The translations under genes and the position numbers were made by a program. DNA of 64,000 bases. Origin: Bradyrhizobium canariense (lineage in GTDB: Bacteria; Pseudomonadota; Alphaproteobacteria; Rhizobiales; Xanthobacteraceae). Shown piece by piece: positions 47,804 to 56,740 of the stretch. Positions within the stretch are counted from its first letter, which is position 1. Every line of letters starts with the position of its first letter. The notes under the pieces are model-generated. The model did no database searches and was not told where the DNA came from. It saw nothing but the letters and a program-made list of their open reading frames with translations. The stretch covers positions 1 through 64,000 of the forward strand of contig NZ_VSST01000027.1 in NCBI RefSeq assembly GCF_019402665.1, in the 5' to 3' direction.

Positions 47804-48847
47804 TTAAGCCTGTTCGGTCTCATCCTTTGCCCAAGGGCGACCGTCACGTAAGCTGCCAAGCGCGAACACACAATCACCTATCTTCGTTTTGGCCGGAGCT
47901 CGCCGTGCGAGAATCCTGCCTCCCTTTTCGAAGCTGATCGTTTCAGGAACACGCCAGGGGACCTCGGGAAAATGAATCCGCCCTGCTATGTCTCCTTCCT
48001 TCACCACATCACCAAGCCTAGCAAATGCCTCGAAGATGCCGGCTTCCGTGGCATAGAGTAAGTCGTGTGCAGGTTGCCTAAGATAGAATTGCGTTGGTGG
48101 CGCCGGCTCGCCGCTATCGTCATCTACCAGAACGCCGACGTGGCGCAACAAGCGGGGAAGACCGCGTTCGGCGGCTCTATAGGCCTCAACCGAAAACGCC
48201 CCTCCGCCACCTAACTCCGTCGACATGTGGCCCACACTATGCTTCCGACACGATCCAAGCAAAAGCTGGTCGTCTCCTTTAAGGCCCTCAATTACAATGC
48301 TGTTCGGCATTGCGAACGCTTGGAGGAAGCCGATAGCTTCTCTCCGGAGTGCTGGCTCCGCCGGTACGACAAGGTGGGCAGCGGGGATGTACTCCAAAGA
48401 ATAGCCCCCCGAATGGAAATCAAAGCAGTAACGGACCATCGGTAGTAGGACACTATCTATGTAATGAGCAATCATCTGGGTCGGCGTGCCGTCTGCATTT
48501 CCAGGAAACAGACGGTTGAGGTTGCCTCCATCAATTGGCGAGACCCTCTGACCAACCATGACCGCGGGCGCATTAACGCCTGGTAGAATGATGAGCCGCC
48601 CGCGAACCTGTCGAGGAGAGACGTTGCGCAGAAGATTCATGAGCAAAACTTGCCCCTCATATTCATCGCCGTGATTGCCTGCCATGAGAAGAACGCTTGG
48701 ACCACCGCCATTTTTGACTACAGTGATCGGCACTGGGATCCAGCCGTAGGCAGAATCCGTCGTCGAGTGAGGCACGTGCAGATACCCGTGTGCTATGCCA
48801 TCAATCTCAAAATCAATATCTGTGCTGATTCGACTTTTCTGGTTCAC
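47804..48847 (-). CDS. M14-type deacylase (AstE/AspA/DoeB-like)
   Basis: 347 residues. The zinc motif AGNHGDEYEGQ (H-x-x-E) and the later FDFHSGGYS supply H, E and H. NAPAVMVGQRVSPIDGGNLN and RLFPG are typical of succinylglutamate desuccinylase/aspartoacylase proteins, including N-acetyl-diaminobutyrate deacetylase. These remove acyl groups from amino acid derivatives. GTG 48847 follows GGAG at 9 nt. It is last on the leftward biosynthetic strand and could reverse or finish N-acylation by the GNAT at 49904. Confidence 0.8.
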   Translation of the reverse strand: MNQKSRISTDIDFEIDGIAHGYLHVPHSTTDSAYGWIPVPITVVKNGGGPSVLLMAGNHGDEYEGQVLLMNLLRNVSPRQVRGRLIILPGVNAPAVMVGQRVSPIDGGNLNRLFPGNADGTPTQMIAHYIDSVLLPMVRYCFDFHSGGYSLEYIPAAHLVVPAEPALRREAIGFLQAFAMPNSIVIEGLKGDDQLLLGSCRKHSVGHMSTELGGGGAFSVEAYRAAERGLPRLLRHVGVLVDDDSGEPAPPTQFYLRQPAHDLLYATEAGIFEAFARLGDVVKEGDIAGRIHFPEVPWRVPETISFEKGGRILARRAPAKTKIGDCVFALGSLRDGRPWAKDETEQA

Positions 48848-48996
48848 TAGTGATTCTCCGGACCTCGTGTTTAAGTTCCGCGCAAGGCATCCAGACAAAG
48901 GACCCTTAGTAGCCTAGGCATCAATGGATCCGGTCTCTACCAGCGCCGCGACGCGCAGCCCCGAAACATGGATTGGAGCGCGCGTTCCGAGATCGA

Positions 48997-49833
48997 TTAG
49001 GGCGAGCGCTTCGCCAACGTGATCTCGGTAACATATGGAACATCGAGCCATCCGTCAGCGCTGGCAAAGAGGTCGAGAATATCACGCAATGCCCTCATCA
49101 CCACGCCTTCGCCGCTGTTCGCAAGGGCTCTCCTTGTGTGGCTGGTCGAGAGGCTCAAAGACTCAAATTCCGCTTTGGAGAGAGTCCTGTTCCACTCCCA
49201 TGACGCCTTGCGAACGCCCTCAAAATTGCTGTTCGCCCCGAGATCTGATGCAAATGTCTCCTCTGCAAAGCCACCAAACCGATCAGGAAACGTGCCCCTT
49301 CGGTAGCCTGGCACAAACTTCTCGTGAAATTCTTCATAAGTCTCGAGGAACAAGCTGTCCCACCAGCGCCGTTTGTTTTGCACTATTGCAATGACACCGT
49401 CGGAGGATAGTACCCTTACGACTTCGTTATAAAACTTTGGCAGGTCGAACCAATGGGCCGCTGATGCGGCGGTCACCAGAACCGCCGCGTTATTGCCAAC
49501 TGGCAGAGCTTCGGAAGAACCGGCTACAAGTTCGATATTTGGATGCAAAGCCGAAGCGCTGATCGCCTGATGCCGCATATCATCATTCGGCTCGATCCCC
49601 AATATTCTATCGGTTTGCCGCAGGACGCCAGCGATGCGCCGGGCAAATATGCCGGTGCCGCAGCCGACGTCAACGGCGAGTCTAGGTTCCCGTGACGGCG
49701 GGAGTGCTTGCAGAATCCAATCCGCGGCAGCATTCGGATAGTCAGGTCTCATAGCCTGATATTGACCCGCCGCACCCGTGTAGATTGTCCAATTTGGAAA
49801 TGCTTCACTGGTCCCAGTCGACGCTTGTGTCAT
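48997..49833 (-). CDS. SAM-dependent methyltransferase
   Basis: 278 residues, class I methyltransferase. Motif I VDVGCGTGIFARRIAGVL, acidic residue in ILGIEPND, and later AASAAHWFDLPKFYNEVVRV as in UbiE/type 11 enzymes. ATG 49833 is preceded by AGGAGGA at about 7 nt. It could methylate the phosphonate product or an amine. Substrate unknown. Confidence 0.82.
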   Translation of the reverse strand: MTQASTGTSEAFPNWTIYTGAAGQYQAMRPDYPNAAADWILQALPPSREPRLAVDVGCGTGIFARRIAGVLRQTDRILGIEPNDDMRHQAISASALHPNIELVAGSSEALPVGNNAAVLVTAASAAHWFDLPKFYNEVVRVLSSDGVIAIVQNKRRWWDSLFLETYEEFHEKFVPGYRRGTFPDRFGGFAEETFASDLGANSNFEGVRKASWEWNRTLSKAEFESLSLSTSHTRRALANSGEGVVMRALRDILDLFASADGWLDVPYVTEITLAKRSP

Positions 49834-49903
49834 GTCCCGATCCTCCTTGTAGATGTTTGCGTGCATCAGTGAACGGTAAGGGCGAACGGCCGCCATGCTG
49901 AAT

Positions 49904-50440
49904 TCATGGGCTGCGCGAGTTAAAGCAAACTTCATCGCCAGGGTCGATCCGTTCGAGTTGCCTGACGTAAAGAGCATGTAAGCCCGCCCCAGGAATGTCG
50001 AAGATCTCTCCATCACGTTGGAACCCATGACCCTCATAGAACCGCGCGGCAGACGTTCTGCCGTAACACCACACGAGGGGACCTTTCCGCCTGTTGACTT
50101 CCGCGACCCCTTGTTCGAGCAACTGCCCACCAACACCGTGGTTCTGCATTTCGGGCTTGGTGGCCATTCCGCGAAGCCGCCAGATTTCACCGCGTCGCAT
50201 GAAGGTGTTATCTGATGCTTCTACCAAGAACGAGACGACCGAAACGAGCCGGTTGCCGTAGAAAGCCCCCATATGAAAGAAGTCTGATGTTGGCGAAAAC
50301 GGAAAGCGCCAGTTCTTTTCTCCCGGCCGGAGTACACGTTGCCTCAATTCCTTGCCATCTTCCAGAGAGATGAGCCGAACCTCTACCTCCAAATTCCCCA
50401 CTCTGTCCCGAGGAGCGGCGGCTATCGATTCTAACATCAT
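49904..50440 (-). CDS. GNAT-family N-acetyltransferase
   Basis: 178 residues. The acetyl-CoA loop is in LRGMATKPEMQNHGVGGQLL (R/Q-x-x-G-x-G/A), and the C-terminal ARFYEGHGFQRDG is a GNAT strand. ATG 50440 has GGAGGG 7 nt upstream. It follows the aminotransferase by 37 nt. It probably acylates an amino group of the pathway intermediate, or confers self-resistance. Confidence 0.8.
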   Translation of the reverse strand: MMLESIAAAPRDRVGNLEVEVRLISLEDGKELRQRVLRPGEKNWRFPFSPTSDFFHMGAFYGNRLVSVVSFLVEASDNTFMRRGEIWRLRGMATKPEMQNHGVGGQLLEQGVAEVNRRKGPLVWCYGRTSAARFYEGHGFQRDGEIFDIPGAGLHALYVRQLERIDPGDEVCFNSRSP

Positions 50441-50477
50441 CTTGTTCCCTCCTTGGTCATGATTGTTCATTGCGCCA

Positions 50478-51626
50478 CTAGGAGAGGGCGCGGCGAATTC
50501 TCGAGATCGCTTGTTCGAGGACTGAGCGAGTTTCAGGGTTCCCGATGCCAATTCTTATTGCGTCTGGCGGTATGAAGCCGTCACGGGCATAAGAGGCGCT
50601 GGCTGCAACCTGAACACCGTGCTTAAAAATTGCTGCCGCGATTCGATTGCTTGATAGGCCTTTCAGCGGCATCCAAACGTGAAGGCACCCCGGGTCACTG
50701 GCGAGCGGTTTTCCCCTGAGTCCGTTTACGACTAGCTGATGACGTGCCGCGAGTTCGACTTTTACGGCGGCAAGGATTTGCAGGTCCTCGCCAGTCGAAA
50801 TCAGCTCAGTCATAAGAGCTGCGCTCACCGGGGATGCCATCCAGTATGTCGCGCGAACGCCGGGCCAGAAAGCCCGCGCAGCTCCAGCCCCATTTGGAGC
50901 AACGACGAATGCCAGCTTTAAGCCCGCTGAAAAGCTCTTTGCCGTCCCGAGCAAATACCAGGAAAGCTCCGGCACAAAGGCTGAAATGGGCGGGGGCGGT
51001 GACGCTGCCAGCAGGCTGTAGACATCATCTTCGATTAGTTGAACTTGGTGCCGGCGTGCGACCGCAGCGATTTCTTGCCGCCTACCGACGGACATTGTTA
51101 CCGTGGTCGGATTCTGAAATGTCGACAGCAGATACAGAGCGGCAGGTTTCTCTCGCCGACAAACCTGCTCGAATGCGTTCGGATTAAGTCCATCGCCGTC
51201 AATTGCAACGTTTACGACCCGGATTCCATAGCGGGCTGCGAATGAGCGAACCGGTGGATAGCTCAACTCTTCGATAGCAAGCGACCGCCCGTTGCCAGCG
51301 ATACTTGGAAGAAGCATGTGCACTGCGGCTTGAATGCTGTGCGTAACAATTATTCGATCTGGACTTGGGATTTCACCGAGGCGTCGCGCCACGAAAGCCG
51401 CACCCTGCTGTCTGTCCTCTTCGCTGCCCATCCAGCGATGGGTCGCCATCAGTTCGACCGGTGGACTCTTGGCCAAAACGCGGTTCAGGGCCTCAGAAAC
51501 TATCGGATTGAACACATCAGGAACTGGAGGCGGATGATTCAATGCGAGCCGGATCACACCGTCAGGGGAAATCGCTCTATCCCGGGTGTTTTTTGAGCTG
51601 TGGTTTGAGAGCGCTATTGCATTCAT
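50478..51626 (-). CDS. MocR-like aminotransferase without DNA-binding domain (second copy)
   Basis: 382 residues, paralogue of 28862-29986: ATHRWMGSEEDRQQGAAFVA, FQNPTTVTMSVGRRQEIAAV, PLP lysine in GTAKSFSAGLKLAFVVAP, and RATYWMASPVSAAL. No GntR domain. ATG 51626 is placed by GGAGGA at 7 nt; ATG 51632 would leave no spacing. It is 40 bp behind the CDP-alcohol transferase. Having one copy in each locus suggests the same amine/keto pair used in both directions. Confidence 0.8.
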   Translation of the reverse strand: MNAIALSNHSSKNTRDRAISPDGVIRLALNHPPPVPDVFNPIVSEALNRVLAKSPPVELMATHRWMGSEEDRQQGAAFVARRLGEIPSPDRIIVTHSIQAAVHMLLPSIAGNGRSLAIEELSYPPVRSFAARYGIRVVNVAIDGDGLNPNAFEQVCRREKPAALYLLSTFQNPTTVTMSVGRRQEIAAVARRHQVQLIEDDVYSLLAASPPPPISAFVPELSWYLLGTAKSFSAGLKLAFVVAPNGAGAARAFWPGVRATYWMASPVSAALMTELISTGEDLQILAAVKVELAARHQLVVNGLRGKPLASDPGCLHVWMPLKGLSSNRIAAAIFKHGVQVAASASYARDGFIPPDAIRIGIGNPETRSVLEQAISRIRRALS

Positions 51627-51666
51627 GATCATTCCTCCAAGAGAATTGTTATTGTCGGCTTAGTTG

Positions 51667-52299
51667 CTATCCTTGGCGCGATAGGGCGGGCTCGATGAGC
51701 AGGGCCAAGGCGACTGAGGCGACGACAGCAAAGCCTGTCGCGACTGGTATCGCTTTCCCTCGAATTGGTGGCACCTTGATCGCCGTGTTCACGTGAAGGA
51801 TTGCCAATACGATGAACGCGATGGCGACTATGTCGGGAAATGTTGTGCCAGGAACCAACGGCCGTACGAGGATCAGTATCGCGATAAGTGGCGTGTCATA
51901 GGAAACTGGAATGCCGACAAATCGCGCGTCCGTTGTTAATCCGACATTTTCGAAATAACTGAGCCTGATCGCACCACACAAAATGAGACCCAAACTGGCG
52001 ACGAACGAAAGTGCCGTGCCATGACCAACAAGGATGATGACAACAGCCGGGAACACGACGCCGTGGATTAAGTCGGCAAAGCCATCAAAGCTTTTTCCGA
52101 ATTCCGCCGCACCTCGACCGCGAAGATGGCTCGTCTTGCGGGCAACATGCCCGTCCCAATGATCCAAAAACCAGGTCCAGAGCATTGCCGCAACGCCGAG
52201 CTCGATCTTGCCGTTTAAGGCCAGGAACAGCCCAATGACGGCAAACAGATAGGCGAGGGCGGTGACGGCATTTGCGTAGTCACGGAGATACCCGATCAT
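51667..52299 (-). CDS. CDP-alcohol phosphatidyltransferase-family membrane enzyme
   Basis: 210 residues with five or six membrane spans. The family motif is DHWDGHVARK followed by FGKSFDGFADL, giving D-x2-D-G-x2-A-R and later G-x3-D-x3-D; the linker between the halves is 13 residues rather than 8. Family enzymes move a phospho- or phosphono-head group from a CDP/CMP-activated donor to an alcohol, with all four Asp needed. It overlaps the nucleotidyltransferase by ATGA, so the two act together. The acceptor may be a lipid, a polyol or inositol. Confidence 0.8.
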   Translation of the reverse strand: MIGYLRDYANAVTALAYLFAVIGLFLALNGKIELGVAAMLWTWFLDHWDGHVARKTSHLRGRGAAEFGKSFDGFADLIHGVVFPAVVIILVGHGTALSFVASLGLILCGAIRLSYFENVGLTTDARFVGIPVSYDTPLIAILILVRPLVPGTTFPDIVAIAFIVLAILHVNTAIKVPPIRGKAIPVATGFAVVASVALALLIEPALSRQG

Positions 52300-53072
52300 A
52301 GCGTTGCTCCCGTCGACGGCGCGAAAATCTTCTCCGCTAGGCCCAGATCCTCCTCGCTATCGATCTCGAACCAGCGGGTATCGCTGCAATCCGCCGCAAA
52401 AAGCTGCAGCTCTCGCTCCTCGACAAGCCGTGCGAGGACCTGCTCAACATAGGCCGTACGATGCCCGCTTTCCACAGCCTGGTGCAATGCTGGCACCAGC
52501 TGTTCGCGCGAAGCGTCTGCGGAAAAGCGCGTCAAGTTGATGGTCTTGAAGAGACCCCTGGCCTGGGCCTCGACGGGCGTCTGGTTCATGACGAACGCGA
52601 CGATAGAACCATCGTCAACCAGCTTGACGGCGGAACCACTCATTGCTGCGTTGAACGCCGCAACAGCCGCTACGCTCTGCTGGGTAGATGAGACCGTTCG
52701 AATTGTTCTTTCGAGGACTTCGCGCTCAAAGAACACATCGCCTTCGAGAAAGACGGTGTCGCCGGCAAGCATTGTATTTCGCGCTAGCCATAAGGAATAG
52801 GCGCTGCCGGTCCGATCGAAGATGGGATTGTGGACATACTCGATGTCGACCTCCTCGAACCGATGGCCGCAGGACTGTTCGATGGCTTCTTCGCGATAAC
52901 CCACGACGATGGTTGCTTCGCGAGCCCCGAGCTCAGACAACTGATGCAGCGCGTTGTGCAGCATCGGGGTTCCGTTCACCTCCACCAAAGGTTTCGGAAC
53001 GAATTCCGTGTAGGGGCGCAGCCTGGAGCCCATTCCTGCGGCAAGGATCACCGCCCGTGTACCATTGAGCAT
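52296..53072 (-). CDS. Nucleotidyltransferase, probable CTP:phosphonate/phospho-alcohol type
   Basis: 258 residues. The Rossmann-type start AVILAAGMGSRLRPYTEFVP, KPLVEVNGTPMLHNAL has the G-x-G-x-R-L and P-K-P signature. FLEGDVFFEREVL is the metal-binding Asp region. It is similar in layout to the cytidylyltransferase half of PntC-type and LicC-type enzymes. ATG 53072 has AGGAAGGA upstream. With the transferase behind and PEP mutase nearby, CMP-phosphonate formation is likely, but phosphocholine-like or inositol-phosphate substrates are possible. Confidence 0.78.
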   Translation of the reverse strand: MLNGTRAVILAAGMGSRLRPYTEFVPKPLVEVNGTPMLHNALHQLSELGAREATIVVGYREEAIEQSCGHRFEEVDIEYVHNPIFDRTGSAYSLWLARNTMLAGDTVFLEGDVFFEREVLERTIRTVSSTQQSVAAVAAFNAAMSGSAVKLVDDGSIVAFVMNQTPVEAQARGLFKTINLTRFSADASREQLVPALHQAVESGHRTAYVEQVLARLVEERELQLFAADCSDTRWFEIDSEEDLGLAEKIFAPSTGATL

Positions 53073-53096
53073 TTTGAAACGTCCTTCCTGAAAGTT

Positions 53097-54305
53097 TTAA
53101 GTCGCTGCCTGTCTGGTCTTCAGGCTGTTCAGGGTCTCGACGAGGCGTTTCAGTCCCGTCTCCAGCAGGTCTGGCGGAGCGCCGAAGCAGAGACGCAGGC
53201 CATTCACGTCGCCAAAGGTACCGCCGGCAACGGATCCCACATCGGCTTCCTCCAGGAGCAATCGTGCAATGTCGTCGGTGGATCGAAGGTGGCCGCCGGC
53301 CGGCAAAGCTGAGACAAGCCTACTGAGATCGAGATAGAAGAAGAACGAGCCGTCGGCGCCCGGCAAGCTTACGTCCTGCAGACCAGAGAGGATGCGAAGA
53401 CCATTTTTGCGAGCGTCGGACAGACGCTCATGCATCTTTCGTTCAAAACTGCCGTCGCCGACTTGAAGGTGATGCAGGATGGCGTGCTGTGCGATTACAT
53501 TGGCATTCGAGGTCGTATGGCTCTGCAGCTTCTTGGCCGCGGAAACGATCTCCGGCGGAGCTGCGAAGTAACCCAGGCGCCAACCGGTGATCGCCAGCTC
53601 TTTTGAGAAGGCGTTGACCAGGATTGTCCTTGAACGGGCGCCGGGATGCGCCATGACGATCGACTCATGGCGCGAACCGGTGAATACGAAGCTGGAGTAG
53701 CTTTCGTCGGAAACGATCCAGAGCTGATAGTTGATCGCGAGATCGCCGATAGCTTGTAGAGTCGCTCGATCATAGACTGCGCCGGTCGGATTGTTCGGCG
53801 AGTTAATGATAACGGCTTTCGTGCGCGGGCTGACAGCGGCGCGAATTGCGACAATATCAGGAGTATATGTCGGGGGGCGAACGTCGACGAACACGGGCTT
53901 TGCGCCAGCGAGAAGAACCTGGGACGGGAATGTCGGCCAGCAGGGGCGAATGATGATGACCTCATCTCCAGGATTGAACACCGCCAAGGCAGCGTCGAGC
54001 AGGCCCTGCTTTGCACCCGCAGTGATAGCGATGTTATCCGTATTCCAGTCGATGCCTGTTTCCGCAGACAGCTTTGCGGCAACGGCGCCGCGAAGCGGCG
54101 TCAGGCCGATGGAATCGGTATACCGGTTCGCCCCGGCATTGATGGCGGCAATCGCTCCTTCGCGCACGGATGATGGTGGCTCGATGATGACTTCGCCATC
54201 GGCCAGATCGATGATCTGACGGCCGGTCGCGGCAGCCATCTTAGCCGCCTCACGGGCGGCGGCAGTGCCCGAACCTGACAGCAAAGACATCCGTTGCGCC
54301 AACAT
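53097..54305 (-). CDS. Class I aminotransferase in phosphonate biosynthetic locus
   Basis: 402 residues: IINSPNNPTGAVYDRATLQA, PLP lysine in VNAFSKELAITGWRLGYFAA, C-terminal LRLCFGAPPDLLE. The strong AGGAGG 7 nt before ATG 54305 defines the start although the frame runs upstream. It is related to the catabolic enzyme at 23309. Since no phosphonopyruvate decarboxylase is visible, this enzyme may pull the PEP mutase reaction by making phosphonoalanine. Family alone allows other amino acids. Confidence 0.72.
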   Translation of the reverse strand: MLAQRMSLLSGSGTAAAREAAKMAAATGRQIIDLADGEVIIEPPSSVREGAIAAINAGANRYTDSIGLTPLRGAVAAKLSAETGIDWNTDNIAITAGAKQGLLDAALAVFNPGDEVIIIRPCWPTFPSQVLLAGAKPVFVDVRPPTYTPDIVAIRAAVSPRTKAVIINSPNNPTGAVYDRATLQAIGDLAINYQLWIVSDESYSSFVFTGSRHESIVMAHPGARSRTILVNAFSKELAITGWRLGYFAAPPEIVSAAKKLQSHTTSNANVIAQHAILHHLQVGDGSFERKMHERLSDARKNGLRILSGLQDVSLPGADGSFFFYLDLSRLVSALPAGGHLRSTDDIARLLLEEADVGSVAGGTFGDVNGLRLCFGAPPDLLETGLKRLVETLNSLKTRQAAT

Positions 54306-54347
54306 GTGCGCTCCTCCTGCATCGATGGTCGAATTTGTTTCGGTGAT

Positions 54348-54363
54348 CGCAACCGCTTCGCCG
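54348..54363 (-). promoter_or_regulatory. Weak sigma54-like sequence before aminotransferase
   Basis: Minus strand CGGCGA-AGCGG-TTGCG has the invariant GG and GC at right spacing and TTGC at -12, but a poor -24. It would start transcription about 32 nt before ATG 54305. No TGT-N10-ACA was found upstream, so this may be chance. Confidence 0.2.
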
Positions 54364-54365
54364 CC

Positions 54366-55388
54366 GGTACGCGATCCGCCTCGGCCGATATCACTCTTCC
54401 GATCGACAACCGCGTCGTAGCCAAATGGGGCTTTACAGTTCATTGAGACCGGCGACCTCTTCATCGCGCCAAGATGCCCTTCATGCACTTACAATGAGGG
54501 GCGCGGTTGGAGCAGACCTGAGCACACAGTATTTTGGAACCGAGGAGCCAACGCATCGATGGCGGCCGTCGGCCAGGACAGATTGTGAGTGAGTCTGCAT
54601 GCTGAACTCCTTGCAGCTGATGTTTTGCGTAGCCCGATGCTCATCCGACAAATAGTTTGCTCCCATCAGTAGATCAGATACTAACGTTGGTAGTTGACCC
54701 GAGCGCAAACGTAAGTCGTTAGAATTGAGACGAGAGTTGCGGCTCTACGGTGCTCGGAGTCGAGCAGGTCTAGACTTGCCCTTGGCGATGGCTTCTATCA
54801 TTTGCAAGCATGTCGATGCACAAGGCAGTTGAAACATGCCGCCGTCCGATCCTGAGAGGTGCCGGCCGCGCTACCGACGATGCTTATTGAGCTCAGAGTG
54901 GTGCGGATAAGCGATGCATCGATGTGAACGACATCGGCGGTCGCGATCTTCGCCTTGAGACGGGCCCCGCCCGCCCCGCTTTAAGATCATGCGGTGGCGC
55001 ACTGCACCCCACCGCTCGCGGATGCGTATCAAGCTGGAGTGGTCGGGGAGAGCGTCATGCGGTCCTTAGCCGACGAACCATCGGATGGCGACATTGACTT
55101 GAGCCTCCGATCGTTGACGATGCCCAGTGACAGCGCAGCGAGGATCAACCCTACAGCGGCTCCCGGATAATCGCCCGGCCATCGCCGAACAAATAACAGT
55201 GAGACTTCGTGGTGCAACCAAGAAGAATAGAGTACGCGATCGAGCCGAACCATCAGGTGATCGTCGGGATCAGCTGGCAAGGCGAGCCCGTGACGAACAA
55301 CTCTAGTTGATTCTGTTCCTTCCCAGCATGTGGCGCCCCTCCGACCGCGACTCACAAGGAAAACGGAATCAGTCCGCGCGAACTCTTT
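54366..55388. other. Intergenic, 1 kb, degenerate
   Basis: No intact gene. Scattered frames may be transposase debris. It separates the leftward biosynthetic genes from the PEP mutase gene. Confidence 0.35.
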
Positions 55389-55709
55389 TCAACAACCTCC
55401 ACTCGGCAGCGCTGTCACGTGGCGTTCTGCACCTTGGCGGCGGCCTTGATGCCCTCGTGGGCGTCCGAGACTCACTAGCTTGAGGCGGCGCAGACTCCGC
55501 CTGGCGAGCCTGCGCAGGAAGCCATCCGCGGATGGGCCGACATCCATGCCGGGAACTTCGCGCCGGCCATCACTGTATGCAGATCGCGAAGATCCCCACG
55601 ACCGAGACAATGCGGCCCCTGCGGGCGCATCTTCACGTAGGTGGCGTCGATCCACAGAGAGGGCCATCGCCCTCGACCGGACGGGCGAGGAACCCCTGTC
55701 AACTATCAA
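55389..55709 (-). pseudogene. IS256-family transposase relic
   Basis: Minus-strand frames read LWIDATYVKMRPQG, YSDGRREVPGMDVGPSADGF and LRRLARRSLRRLKLVSL, matching the DDE region of IS256 transposases (W-x-D-A-x-Y, R-R-E-V-L-G). It has multiple frameshifts and no ends. Confidence 0.65.
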
Positions 55710-55810
55710 GCCTGCTAATTGATCTAGATGTCAGAAAAGCCGAGTGATTGCCGAATGAAGGTTTGGCTGCTCAGTCGGGTTGCCCAACCGTCGCTCCTGG
55801 GGTGTTCGGG

Positions 55811-56740
55811 ATGAAACGTCAACCACAATCCGTACACGCCAACGGTCCTGATCGATGCACCGCATCCTCGCTCGCAGAAATGCTGCGTGCACAGGTGTGC
55901 TCTAATCTTCGACTCTCCTTCCTCATGGAAGCGCATGACGGCCTCTCCGCTGCGATCGCCGAGCGCGCAGGGTTCAAAGGTCTCTGGGCGTCGGGTCTTT
56001 CAATTGCTTGCTCTCTCGGCTATCGTGATGTCAACGAAGCGTCATGGAGCCAACTTGTCGATGCGGTCGAGCGGATCGTGGACTCAACCAAACTGCCTGT
56101 TCTGGTTGACGGGGATGGTGGCTTCGGGAATTTCAACAATGCACGCCTCCTCGCCCGCAAGCTCCGTCAGCGAGGCGCTGCGGGCGTTGCGCTGGAGGAC
56201 AGCTGCTTTCCGAAGATGAACTCGCTCATTGGCGATCGTCATCCCCTCGCCGATATCCACGAATTTTCCGGCCGCCTGCGGGCAGTTAAGGATACAGTCG
56301 CGGAAGACTTGGTCCTCGTGGCCCGGATCGAGGCGTTGATCGCGGGGCATGGAATGGACGAAGCAATTTTACGCGCTCACGCTTACGCAGACGCGGGTGC
56401 GGATGCGATCCTCATTCACTCGCGAAAGAGCACCGCGGACGAGGTTCTTTCCTTCACGCGCACCTGGCAAAGCCGATTGCCCGTCGTGATCGTGCCAACG
56501 ACATACTATCGAACACCGGTCTCTGCGTATCGTAATGCCCGCATCTCAACAGTGATCTGGGCCAACCACTCAGTGCGAGCTGCGATAGCGGCAATGCGGC
56601 AGATCTGCCGTCGCATCATTGCTGAAGAAGGCGTTGCCGGTATCGAGCCCAATGTTGCGACGCTCGACGAGGTCTTCGAACTGTTGAGGTATGACGAACT
56701 TGCCCGCGCGGAAGCGCGCTATCTTCACCCTCCTGACTGA
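55811..56740 (+). CDS. PEP mutase homologue (phosphonate biosynthesis)
   Basis: 309 residues. It tracks PEP mutases closely: LSFLMEAHDGLSAAIAERAG, FKGLWASGLSIACSLGYRDV, NEASW, then metal-binding D100-G-D102 in VDGDGGFGNFNNARLL, and PTTYYRTPVSAY and VIWANHSVRAAIAAM. The gate loop is E129-DSCFPKMNSL: the mutase-type Asn137-Ser138 and Lys135 are kept, but the EDK lysine is Ser131. The enzyme would turn PEP into phosphonopyruvate, the entry to almost all phosphonates. ATG 55811 is the preferred start; the conserved core begins about residue 36. It is transcribed away from the other biosynthetic genes. No decarboxylase partner is seen. Confidence 0.82.
   Translation: MKRQPQSVHANGPDRCTASSLAEMLRAQVCSNLRLSFLMEAHDGLSAAIAERAGFKGLWASGLSIACSLGYRDVNEASWSQLVDAVERIVDSTKLPVLVDGDGGFGNFNNARLLARKLRQRGAAGVALEDSCFPKMNSLIGDRHPLADIHEFSGRLRAVKDTVAEDLVLVARIEALIAGHGMDEAILRAHAYADAGADAILIHSRKSTADEVLSFTRTWQSRLPVVIVPTTYYRTPVSAYRNARISTVIWANHSVRAAIAAMRQICRRIIAEEGVAGIEPNVATLDEVFELLRYDELARAEARYLHPPD

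Noticed and set aside
50478..51626. MocR regulator call for the aminotransferases
   Set aside because: Neither protein has an N-terminal GntR winged helix and no upstream frame could supply one.
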